Part shown: positions 29,097-64,000 of the stretch, one piece after another
Layout: each line of letters starts with the position of its first letter
Position numbering within the stretch: position 1 is the first letter of the stretch
DNA from: Mastigias papua
Lineage: Eukaryota; Cnidaria; Scyphozoa; Rhizostomeae; Mastigiidae
Direction: 5' to 3'
DNA: 64,000 nucleotides
Assembly: GCA_964019165.1 (NCBI GenBank)
Contig: OZ025267.1
Coordinates: 3,435,650-3,499,649, forward strand
The notes under the pieces: generated by a model
The model's input: only the letters and a program-made list of their open reading frames with translations
What the model was told of the DNA's origin: nothing
The model's database searches: none
Made by a program: the position numbers and the translations under genes

Positions 29097-29270
29097 CTAA
29101 ATGTAAGTGACATTATTGTCCAGTTTCTTCTCTATACATCCACCAGGTTCTTGGAAGTTCGACAGATCTGACGGCGAAAAATAATGGTCTAGATTAACAG
29201 CCTGACTGGCTTCAAGACGTAGAAGAAACTGCATCAGTATTTCACAACTTACTACAAATTCGCGTTGCAT
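29097..29270 (-). CDS. Unrecognised 57-codon frame, possible terminal exon
   Basis: From ATG to TAG it reads MQREFVVSCEILMQFLLRLE, then ASQAVNLDHYFSPSDLSNFQ and a polar tail. The frame extends about 12 codons upstream (LAAEAARMQRE) before a stop, in locally GC-rich DNA. The heptad-like helix and balanced composition look protein-like. No family is recognised and no convincing acceptor precedes it. It lies between PLK4 and the candidate FGF-like exon, on the same strand. Confidence 0.28.
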   Translation of the reverse strand: MQREFVVSCEILMQFLLRLEASQAVNLDHYFSPSDLSNFQEPGGCIEKKLDNNVTYI

Positions 29271-29362
29271 ACGTGCTGCCTCCGCCGCAAGGGCGAATAT
29301 TAAACGTTAGGGTCCCGCGGGTGACGGGCTGTCAGGTGATAAACTCGAGGTAAATGAAACAT

Positions 29363-29885
29363 ACACGGTTTTTTTTCAAACAACCTAGTACTAGACACGC
29401 AAAAAATTAAGAAACTTTTAGAACTACAACTAAAGAGCTAACAAACTTTAGAAATTTCTGTGCTATTTCAAAGTTTGGGGTTTGTGAAATATATTTCCTC
29501 CACGGATGTAACAAGTGTCTACTAAAAGATGTGAGAAAGGCCCTTTAGTTGAGAGGAAGATATGCGCATTTTGCGACAAATGGCACATTCAAAACTGAAC
29601 CAATAAAGTACCCTTTTCGAGGACCAAAGTGAAGATTATAAAAAGTTTACTGAAATTAACTGTGTGGGCATGAGGTTGATTTAGATTTAGAGCCGCACTA
29701 ACGTCTTTTGTTTGCTATCATGCAAATAGTTTACTATATCCACGTGTTTTATATCGTTTTCAATGCAATCTTTGTTCAGTAAATTAAGAAACTTTTAAGA
29801 AACTTTTAGAACTAAAATGTGGCCAAAAATTAAGAAACTTTTAGTACTAGGCCTTGAGCTAGGTTTCTTATAAAAAAAACGTGTA
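29363..29885. mobile_element. MITE, family A
   Basis: TA-flanked, with left end CACGGTTTTTTTTC and right end TTATAAAAAAAACGTG. The subterminal motif aagaaacttttagaacta occurs in inverse positions. It shares its interior with 16141-16709. Confidence 0.7.
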
Positions 29886-30084
29886 CTAGAGTGCAGCAGT
29901 GGAGGTGGAACAGCAGTCTTGTAGGAAAGAAGCCACGCAAAAGGAATGGAGAGGAGATTGAGGGGTAAGTAAAAGGTAGAAAGAAAAGAGGTCGCACGAG
30001 GAACTACAAAAGAGCTCGAATTTGTTTTAGCAGTTTCATATCTGCATCTAGAAACATAGATCAAAACACTCCAGCTACAAACTT

Positions 30085-30390
30085 CTATTATACGAATACT
30101 TGATTTCTCCTAATATTTAATATCCTTTAAATTTGTTGGTTTTGAGCCTACGATTATTCTTAAACTATTCTTAAATCTTAGTCGTATGATAGCGTCGTAT
30201 GACTCCCAGACCGGATGAGTAAAATACACAGTTTTGTTTTCAAACAAAACTCAAATAAACAAAAACTCTTGAGTATTCACGAAGTATGGACATTGTATTA
30301 TTCATAAACTATTCTAAAAATTCAGCGATTTTGAGCCCTGATATTCTTATAGAACCATATACCCATGAAACAGTGTGTATTTGTATCGAA
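30085..30390. mobile_element. MITE, TATAAGAAT type (family B)
   Basis: gattattcttaaactattct and attcataaactattctaaaa lie toward opposite ends, with gagccctgatattcttatag and cagtgtgtat at the right. The limits are approximate. Confidence 0.5.
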
Positions 30391-30429
30391 GTGTATGTGA
30401 TAACATGGCCTTATGCTACATGCATTTCT

Positions 30430-30545
30430 ACAAGGGACGATTTATAAGAAACATACGTGTAAAAGAAAAAACAATCTAAGGAGCTTGTACTACTAAAGAC
30501 AACATGCCTTGAGCCTTGAGATAGGTTTCTTATAAAAAAATGTAG
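30430..30545. mobile_element. Very short family A derivative
   Basis: acgatttataagaaacatac on the left, aggtttcttataaaaaaatg on the right, about 115 bp. It looks like an internally deleted copy. Confidence 0.45.
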
Positions 30546-30649
30546 CAAGTTTGGGTGAAAAAAATGTTACTGTATACTATTCGAGCTCTAGGATGTAAAA
30601 CAATGCACGTTACATCTCGATAGGGGGTAGAGTTCTAAAACAATTAGAA

Positions 30650-31300
30650 TTATATTCTTCAACAAACAGCTTAACACTCATCCTGAGCCTCAATATTCTT
30701 AAAATGTTTTTAATTAGGGCCTAAGAATATTCGTAAATGATTCATAAATAGGCCATATTCTTGTTATGAAAAGTGTGCAACTGACACTCCTGAAAAGTTG
30801 CTGAGTCGCATTATAGTGCAATGACTCAGAGACCCAATGTGTGAAGCTCAAACTTGCTCTACCGTAAATCCTCGAATTAGCCCCCCCTCGAATAAGCCCC
30901 CATTGTTAATAAACTTCAAATTGTTAATAAGCCCCCCCTTGAATAAGCCCCCACCCCAGATGATGATGAAGACTTCGATAAAGACTAATGCTTAAATTTA
31001 GACTGTTCTTGTAGTAGTATGGTGAAAAGGAGCTTTGGCAATGAGCTTTTTATACGACATTTGTTAAATAATTTTATAAGCCCCCCCTCGAATAAGCCCC
31101 CACCCAAAATGCATCAAAAATAAATAAGCCCCCAGGGGGCTAATTCGAGGATTTACGGTATTTTCAAAAGAAAACTCAAATGAGCAAAAAATCCAAGCCT
31201 TGATGAAGCTTGAGCCTTGTATTATTCTAAAATTATTCTTAAAGCTCGCCGAATTTGTGCCTTGATATTCTTATAGACTATATCCTTATAAAAAGTGTAT
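30650..31300. mobile_element. MITE, TATAAGAAT type (family B), interrupted by a CCGTA-type MITE
   Basis: The two halves (about 30650-30861 and 31159-31300) join into one family-B copy once the nested element and one TA are removed. The right half is nearly identical to 19850-19955 (ccaagccttgatgaagcttg). Confidence 0.65.
30862..31158. mobile_element. CCGTA-type MITE with long terminal inverted repeats, TA target
   Basis: It begins CCGTAAATCCTCGAATTAG and ends with the exact reverse complement; at least 24 bp match. It is flanked by TA on both sides. Inside, short direct copies of the same motif (ctcgaataagcccccac) recur near both ends. It has no coding capacity. It is nested within an older element of the TATAAGAAT type (about 30650-31300), which it splits cleanly. 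Confidence 0.88.
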
Positions 31301-31658
31301 ATCTACTGAAAAAAAGAGATAGAAAATTCAGCACGACAGCTCAGAACCGAAGTCATGTAATTTTGACAATGAAATACGTTCACTAATTGGAGGCTTGAAG
31401 GAAGCCCGTAATTTTGGCTTCATCTACAGGATTGTTTCAAAATATTTCATGGAAGAGGATCGAGGTTAATGGATGTGACTAGCCTCTTTTTGAGGGTGAG
31501 CTGTAGCCAATGGTGTTGAAAGTTTATCAAGTCTCTACACCCAGGCTCGTAGGCAAATAAACATTGGCTACTAAATACCAAAACAGGGCGAGGAAGTGGA
31601 AAACATTAAGAAATTGATGGGCAAAACTGCGAAGAAAGTTCAAGATCATACCTTAGTG

Positions 31659-58180
<26,522 letters not shown>

Positions 58181-59387
58181 TGCAGCATAAGTTGGTTCAA
58201 AATCTCAAAGTAATCAAACCTAAATAAAATGATTAAGAGACATAAGAAATATTTTGCGAATGTAGACCATCTGGTTAGGCCCCTCAAAAAACATTAGTTT
58301 ATCATGCTTTTTTGAAATTTTTTAGAGGTGGGTGACATTTTTTCTTTATGCTCTGTACAAGGGATTATAGTCTCACATAGTGTGAATAGCATTGTATTGG
58401 AGGATCTGGGGGTGGCAATGTGATTAAATTTCTTGGGGAAGGGGGGCTTCAACTGACACAAAAACAATTTCTAATTGCAAATGCAGCATTATTAATTCAC
58501 AATGAAGGAATATTTATCAAGACAAATACAAAAAAAGAATTTAAAAAAAAGTTTATGTGGGAGGAAAAAATGCTGCACATAGGACAAAAAACTGATGTGT
58601 TTTTAGGGGGCTTTAACTGAAATCATATAATCAAAAACAAGCAAAAAGTTACTGCTTCAGAATCTAACAATACTGTATTTCTAAGGTATGGAACATTAAT
58701 ACCAAAGTGATGCTAGAATGAGGTAACATCTACTGGGAGTATAGTATATTACCAGTTGGATAAATCCCTGTATAATGCTCACTCAAAAATTAACGACAAA
58801 TATAGAGCTAAGTATACAACAGGCAAGAATCTGAATGTCACAACCCTTATTTGTTAGGAATCTACATCGTGGAATTGTATATTTTGATTTCATTTAATTA
58901 GAAAATCTCAGCCTTATATCCTAACTAGGTTCTTATTATAAACTAATGGGTTCGTTTTTTATCCATTCAGAAATAAACCCAGCCTGCTTGTCATTCAACC
59001 TCTTTCATGGATCCAACAATATAAATGAATAACTGCGATATGTAGAGTCTGCAAGGGTAAGATCAGAGCTAAGAACATGCACCCTGATCATTACTTCCTC
59101 GTATAATTCAAAAATAGCTTAAGGTAAAAAGTGAGCCAAATTCTAATAATAAACTGTGCAAGCAAATTTCTAAGAAGACTGGAGCTCCCACCAACGCTAC
59201 CTTGTTTGTGCAGTACTTTTGACTTGCAACTATCACTTTTTATGCCACTAATTAAAAAATGTCAGTACATCAAAGGTTATTACATGACTGTCTTCCGAAG
59301 GCCTACGTGAGTTGCGTGCTCATTCAGGGCAAATACAATAAGTAATGAGAGGCTAAATGAAAAATATCCTACAGTATATAAATATAC

Positions 59388-59480
59388 CTTTAGTCATGAA
59401 TTTTGTTATTGCTTCAGATCTGAGTTCATCACGAAATATTAGTATCATCATGAAGTACTCTATCGTGTTTGTTTCGATCC
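59388..59480 (-). other. Possible noncoding first exon of PLK4
   Basis: Because an acceptor ends just before the 39-nt leader of coding exon 1, an upstream untranslated exon is expected. A donor AAAG|GTATAT lies at 59388, about 100 bases downstream of the E2F/CHR-like cluster. The right-hand limit is arbitrary. This is inference; transcript reads would decide it. Confidence 0.3.
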
Positions 59481-59488
59481 TCTTTTCT

Positions 59489-59508
59489 TTCGAATGGCGG
59501 GCGCCAAA
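59489..59508 (-). promoter_or_regulatory. E2F-like site next to CHR-like site, putative PLK4 promoter
   Basis: On the minus strand TTTGGCGC (59508-59501) fits the E2F consensus TTTSGCGC. Six bases later comes TTCGAA (59494-59489), a form of the cell-cycle homology region TTYGAA. Paired CDE/E2F-CHR modules are typical of cell-cycle promoters bound by E2F or DREAM. The position about 1.3 kb upstream of the PLK4 start codon suits a promoter with a short first intron. Confidence 0.45.
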
Positions 59509-59759
59509 CTGACCAGTACTAGATCCCAATCCCCCATATTTTCGTGCCTTATCGCCAAACCTTTGGAGTTTTGTGCAGAGTGTTCAATTCATTTCTTATC
59601 CATTTTCTGGTCTAATTCAAGTGGCATATCTCTGAATATAAATTTTCGCCATACCGAATATTGCTGTTTGGGAGGCCATGGCCCCTCAGCCCTCCCTTGG
59701 ATCAGCGCTATCTTCTATATTTGCTTGTTAAATAGCACCTCCATGCCAATAAGCTAGCA

Positions 59760-59880
59760 TCTCTCCTAACAGAAAGTACGTACGCTTAGAGGGTCGGCGG
59801 GTGGGTAAGGCTAAAAGCGTACTCACACGCACAGGGTTGGAGGATTGGTAAAGCTCAAAGCGTACGTATGATGCAATCAT
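59760..59880 (+). repeat. Short direct repeats beside the LINE insertion
   Basis: Two copies of a unit like gggtaaggctaaaagcgtac lie at about 59800 and 59850. A third partial copy (gagccaaaagcgtactca) lies just right of the LINE at about 61327. The LINE therefore inserted into a small tandem array. Confidence 0.5.
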
Positions 59881-60000
59881 TTTAAAAAGTGAGAACTTAA
59901 TGCGTGTTTTCCTAATTTTGCAAAAAATTGTTGCTAAAACTGGTCAACATTTTCCACGAAATAGCAAAGAAGCCTTTGTACGTACAGACAGAGGTGGGTG

Positions 60001-61125
60001 GGCAGTTTTAGGCAGTTTGTGGGCTTGGTATTTGTAGACTTAACAAAGGCCTTTGACACTGTTGATCATCAAATACTATGCCAGAAGCTGTTACATTATG
60101 GTGTAAATGGGCGTGAATTGTCGTGGTTCAGGTCTTACCTTTCTGGGCGTAAACAGTTCTGCAGGGTGAATGGCATTGATTCAGAAATTGGGGATCTTGA
60201 AACAGGTGTGCCTCAAGGCTCATGTCTAGGTCCCTTACTTTTTCTCATCTACATCAATGATCTCCCACAAGCTGTCCAGGATTCAGTTGTATCAATGTAT
60301 GCAGATGATACCAACCTGTGCTATAAATCTGCTGATATCATTCAGCTGTATGAGACTATTAACAAAGATCTCAGCAAACTGGACACTTTGTTAAAAGGCA
60401 ACAAGCTTACTTTAAATGTAGGTAAAACTAAAGCAATGCTTGTTACAACCTCGCAAAAGCGTAAAATGCTCAAAGCTCAAAATGTGGAATTGAACTTAAA
60501 TATCCGCAATATAGAGCTTGAGTTACTCCAAACAATCAAATACCTAGGTTTACAGATTGACAGTTCTCTCAATTGGAAAGAACAAGTTCTGGCCATTTTC
60601 AAAAAAGTATCTAGAGCTGTTGGCTTTTTGAAATATGCCAAATCTTTCCTGCCAAAAGATTCCCTAATGACCCTCTATAGAGGCATAGTGGAGCCCCATT
60701 TCCAATACTGCTGCTCTGTGTGGGGCTGCTGCGGCTCAACGGAAATTACAAAGTTGCAAAAACTTCAAAATCGTGCTGCTAGAGTATTAACAGATAGTAG
60801 CTTTGATGCTCCCAGCAGACCCCTCATTGAAAAGCTTGGATGGAAGACCATTGAAGACTTTATAAGTGAGGAAACCAAAACAATGGTCTTTAAATCCTTA
60901 CATGAGTTAGCCCCAGAATACCTTCGTTGCCTTTTCACCAGTAACTCTCAGTTTGCTTCCCACAACCTCCGAAATACAGCAACAGACCTGAAACTGCCCA
61001 AGAAAAAATCAACAAATGGGCAAAAATGCTTCTCATATAGAGGAGCCAAGTTGTGGAATAGTCTCCCGGCTGAATCTAAGCAGGCATCATCACTGAGTAG
61101 ATTTAAATCCTCTTTGTATATATAA
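60001..61125 (+). pseudogene. LINE reverse transcriptase, N-terminally truncated
   Basis: An open frame of about 375 codons without its own start. It holds RT motifs VFVDLTKAFDTVDH, GVPQGSCLGPLLFLIYINDL and the catalytic MYADDT, then the thumb region KYLGLQIDSSLNWKEQV. The C-terminal domain has YRGIVEPHFQYCCSVWG and KLQKLQNRAARVLT. No endonuclease domain is present because the 5' part is missing. The intact frame indicates a fairly recent insertion. Confidence 0.9.
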
Positions 61126-61314
61126 CCGAGTTTTTCCTTTTTTATTTTGAATTTTAATATAGATGTAATTTAGACTGTATTTTATTTTAATCTTTTTAAA
61201 TATTTGCTAATTTATATAAACTGTAAATTTTTATTTTAAGGGCCCCTTGAAAATCAGCTTAGCTGAAGGGCTACCCTTTTATATGAAATGAAATGAATGA
61301 AAAATGAATGAAAT
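60001..61314 (+). mobile_element. 5'-truncated non-LTR retrotransposon (CR1/L2-like LINE)
   Basis: The insertion is flanked by ggtgggtg at 59993-60000 and 61315-61322, a likely 8-bp target-site duplication. The left end cuts into the reverse transcriptase. The right end has an AT-rich tail ending in ATGAA/TGAAA repeats (61283-61314), as expected of CR1/L2-type elements. Truncation at the 5' end is the usual result of incomplete target-primed reverse transcription. Confidence 0.85.
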
Positions 61315-61382
61315 GGTGGGTGCTTTGAGCCAAAAGCGTACTCATGGATGTCCCCTTACAGAGTGAGTATCACTCGTAGAAA

Positions 61383-62345
61383 AGTGTACGAAATTAAGTT
61401 CCTTCCAGTCTAGAAAGCAATCAATTTCTACACCAAGGTACATTTTTGCAGAGCAACGTGTATGTCATGTTCACTAAGTTTAAACTCTAAATGTGCATTC
61501 TGCTGCTTGAGAATGTTATGTTTTGATTTTGCAGTTGCTAGCATTACGTGAGTTTTCGCGACCCCTACTGAGCGTTTATTACTTTGAAGCCAAAACTCAA
61601 GCCGACAAAGGTCATTAGTAATAGTCTCATTCAGCCGAGCCATATCCTTAGACTGATAGCATAGGCTTGTGTCATCAGCATACATGGTAACTTTTGATGC
61701 TTGGAGAGCTAGTGGAAGATCATTAATAAAGATCAGGAAAAGCAGGGTGCCAAGACAAGAGCCCTGTGGTACTCCAACCTCTATATTGTCTATCTCTGAA
61801 TCAACACCATTTATTCTGCTGAATTGTTTACGAGAAGACAGATAGGATTTAAACCAGGCCAGCTCTCGGTACCTAATGCCACAGCAGTCTAGCTTTTTGT
61901 AGAGAGTTGAATGATAAACTGTGTCAAATGATTGTTTTAGATCAATGAAAACTATTCCCACAAGCTTGCCAACATACAACCCATTATACAAAACATTGGC
62001 ATTTTTAAGTAGGCAAGTGGCACTAGACTGCAGTCGCAAAAACTTAAGTGTTTACTGGAGAAAAGACAATTTTTCCGTACGTTGATGGAGTTGCTTTGAA
62101 ATAAGTTGTTCGAAGAGCATTGAGATGACTGGCAGGACTGATAATGTCTGTAAGTAGATTTATCAGTCTTTCCTCAATCCTTATAGATGGGAATTACCCT
62201 GGCAATTTTCCATGTATCTGGGAACTGGCTTGTTTTAATAGATGCGTTAAGCAAGAATACAAGAGAGTTTCCAATAAAAGGCAGAGCAAGCCTCATAAAA
62301 TAGCTGGAGATGCCATCAATCCCAAAACACCTCTCTGCTAGCCAC
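61383..62345 (-). pseudogene. Degraded LINE reverse transcriptase fragment, related copy in inverse orientation
   Basis: The longest clean block (about 62039-61428) has VFIDLKQSFDTVYH, GVPQGSCLGTLLFLIFINDL and MYADDT. Upstream, other frames give FPDTWKIARVIPIYKD (followed by a stop) and SVLPVISMLFEQLISKQL. Downstream, after a frame change, comes YLGVEIDCFLDWKEL. So it has at least two frame breaks and an in-frame stop. It is the same family as the plus-strand copy but clearly diverged and older. Confidence 0.85.
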
Positions 62346-62592
62346 CAGAGCCCTCCTTAAGACCCCTAGTTATTAATTTAGATCTACAATACTGTCTGGC
62401 ATATTGTATCAACTTCTCAATGTATTAATTTCTATACTGTTGCCGTATATTTCTTGTACTTTAGTATTTGGGTATACTGAAAGTAATATAACCACTGATA
62501 GGTTGGTAAAAGCAGTTACCAGTACCGCTGCGAAGGAAGCCATTGACAAGGCCTAAACCGTGTTACCCATAGAATTCACGTTCTGTTTACGT

Positions 62593-62601
62593 GGCGGGAA
62601 A
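62593..62601 (+). promoter_or_regulatory. E2F-like site near the cytidine deaminase start
   Basis: GGCGGGAAA (reverse TTTCCCGCC) is a textbook E2F site, 24 bases before the start codon. Its place in the leader or proximal promoter suggests S-phase-linked expression. Function is inferred from sequence only. Confidence 0.45.
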
Positions 62602-62625
62602 TATCATCTTCGTACTGAGGCAAAA

Positions 62626-63063
62626 ATGGAGTCTCAAAACACAGCAATGGGCAAGATTAAAGATGTGATAAATGCCTGTAGAACAGCAAAGGAGTTTTCA
62701 TACTCACCTTATAGTAAATTTAGAGTAGGGGCTGCGCTTCTGACGGAGAGTGGCGATATTATTACTGGCTGCAATGTTGAAAATGTCAGTTATGGTCTCG
62801 CGATATGTGCAGAGCGAACGGCCTTAGTGAAAGCAGTCAGCGAAGGCCACAAGAAGTTTAAAGCAATCGCCATCACAACTGACGTAGTATCTAATTTCAT
62901 TTACCCTTGTGGCGCATGTCGTCAGTTCATGGCAGAATTTGGTGACTACGACGTATATCTTGTAAAACCAGACGGACAGATTCATAAGACGAATCTTAGT
63001 GAAATTCTCCCGTTCACGTTTCAGCTAGAAGCACTGAAAGAAGGCCAAAGTAACAATGTATGA
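62626..63063 (+). CDS. CDA: Cytidine deaminase (zinc-dependent, homotetrameric type)
   Basis: The cytosolic salvage enzyme that hydrolyses cytidine and deoxycytidine to uridine and deoxyuridine. It has 145 residues (human CDA 146). Visible motifs: FRVGAAL (substrate side), TGCNVENVSYGLAICAERTA with zinc ligand Cys61 and proton-shuttle Glu63, and PCGACRQ with zinc ligands Cys95 and Cys98. The C-terminal ILPFTFQLEAL matches LLPSSF in the human protein. The start at 62626 has a good context (aaaATGg) and gives the family length; the frame upstream has no ATG. The gene has no introns here, whereas vertebrate CDA is split, so ancestral loss or retroposition is possible, but all active-site residues are intact. 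Confidence 0.95.
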   Translation: MESQNTAMGKIKDVINACRTAKEFSYSPYSKFRVGAALLTESGDIITGCNVENVSYGLAICAERTALVKAVSEGHKKFKAIAITTDVVSNFIYPCGACRQFMAEFGDYDVYLVKPDGQIHKTNLSEILPFTFQLEALKEGQSNNV

Positions 63064-63406
63064 TCTGACAAACTGTTCATAAAAGCTGGAATCTTAGAAT
63101 GGGCCTTTACTCCTAAATGCTTTATCCAATTCATTACTATTATACAGAAAGTGAGGTGGCTTTACAGACGTGGTAGACGTGTGAAGACTAATTTAGTATG
63201 AAGAAATATTTATTCTACGTTTCATATTATTCTAGAAATGTCAGCAAAGGTATATTTGATATCTTGACAAGTAACACCATGCATGTAAAAATGCTGGTAG
63301 TGTGAGCAGGGTCCCCCGATTTTCAATCATTTAGAAAACCTATAAGTAACCAACCAGCTGTACAGATACATTGCAATGATCATGAGCTGGTTTTTTCTAA
63401 GCTGTA

Positions 63407-63412
63407 AATAAA
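63407..63412 (+). terminator. Poly(A) signal of the cytidine deaminase gene
   Basis: A canonical AATAAA about 340 bases after the stop codon, followed by a G/T-containing stretch. It is the first canonical hexamer seen downstream on this strand. Confidence 0.55.
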
Positions 63413-63869
63413 GTGGGACTCTATCAATGCAAAATTACTACTTAGGCCTCTTAGGACTCTGGTCGAAGACAAAAATGTCCCACTTAGTATGCTATTATCT
63501 TAAGATGTAGTGCAGTAGAGGTATTTCACTGCAGATTTTCTAATTTAGAGCCCAATGGGTTCAGTACAGCTATTCAGAAGATGAACATCAGACCAACAAA
63601 TGCCTCATATCCTTGTCCCTTGTCAGCTGGATATCTCTACCAGGGCACCCCAAATGCCAGTAGATTTTACATCCCTGAATATCCACAGCACATCAAAAAA
63701 GAAACATAATTTAAGGAGAAAATTTCTATGCAGCATGCATTACTCAAATCTTGAACCAACCCCTTTCAATAAATTGAGGCCTGCTACAACCATAGATATG
63801 GATCACAGAAACTATGACCAACCTTTAGGGGGATGTGGAGTTTGACACATTTTTTGTGACCAAACTGGT

Positions 63870-64000
63870 AATGCACATTGTTTTAAATAAGAAACAGGCA
63901 TATAAGCAAAAACAGGCTCAAATAAAGCAGAAGTCAAGAAACACAGGTAGGCTGAGCTTTAGTAAATTTGAAAAAACTGTTTTTCCAAGGAAATTTCTTC
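63870..64000. mobile_element. MITE-like repeat, family F, cut by the window edge
   Basis: ttttaaataagaaacaggca, aggctcaaataaagcagaag and gaaacacaggtaggctgagc follow the left half of the element at 10319. Confidence 0.5.

Larger units (their letters stand above)
24727..31658. other. Region between candidate FGF-like exon and PLK4 end
   Basis: About 24750-25230 is relatively CpG-rich (cgcgttg, ccgcgcgaaac) and could be a promoter. The rest holds the listed MITEs and the unrecognised frame at 29097. No clear poly(A) hexamer for PLK4 was picked out below 31659. Confidence 0.4.

Noticed and set aside
62560..62625. 22-residue N-terminal extension of cytidine deaminase
   Set aside because: It would need a GTG start and contains the E2F-like site. 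The ATG at 62626 gives the family length.

Overview
The window is animal nuclear DNA that is AT-rich, intron-rich and repeat-rich. Compact exons with consensus GT/AG splice sites, an intronless rhodopsin-type receptor and dense TA-flanked miniature transposons fit a cnidarian, probably an anthozoan such as a stony coral. That placement is inference from style and gene content; no species is identified.

Layout: 1-3.9 kb is repeat-filled. An exon at 3938-4221 (minus) encodes the start of a fibroblast-growth-factor-type beta-trefoil. Its remaining trefoil exons were not found, and a phase-compatible candidate upstream exon lies at 24497-24674. From 4.2 to 31.6 kb the DNA is mostly miniature inverted-repeat transposons, (AT)n arrays and one tRNA-like gene inside a flanked insertion, plus one unrecognised 57-residue frame at 29097-29270.

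The main gene is a complete Polo-like kinase 4 (PLK4, centriole duplication) on the minus strand. I reconstructed it by joining 18 coding exons from 58180 down to 31659 with every splice phase matching (2,778 nt, 925 residues). It has a kinase domain, a DSGxxT phosphodegron, a cryptic polo box and the C-terminal third polo box. Intron 12 holds an oppositely transcribed intronless GPCR (42803-43765). The PLK4 introns also carry several miniature transposons, microsatellites and tRNA-like relics.

Upstream of PLK4 lie two LINE reverse-transcriptase fragments in opposite orientation (60001-61314 plus, about 61383-62345 minus). After them comes an intronless cytidine deaminase on the plus strand (62626-63063) with a poly(A) signal. 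PLK4 and the deaminase are therefore head to head, about 4.4 kb apart between start codons, and each has an E2F-like site near its start: 59501-59508, next to a CHR-like TTCGAA, and 62593-62601. This suggests, without proving, shared G1/S control of a centriole-duplication kinase and a pyrimidine-salvage enzyme.

The most unusual structures are: several interrelated miniature-transposon families that share a CACG(T)nATAAGAA-like terminus and TA flanks; two elements with perfect 24-bp CCGTA-type terminal repeats and internal iterations of the same motif; and a foldable tRNA-like gene enclosed by its own inverted repeat and a direct repeat between two (AT)n arrays.
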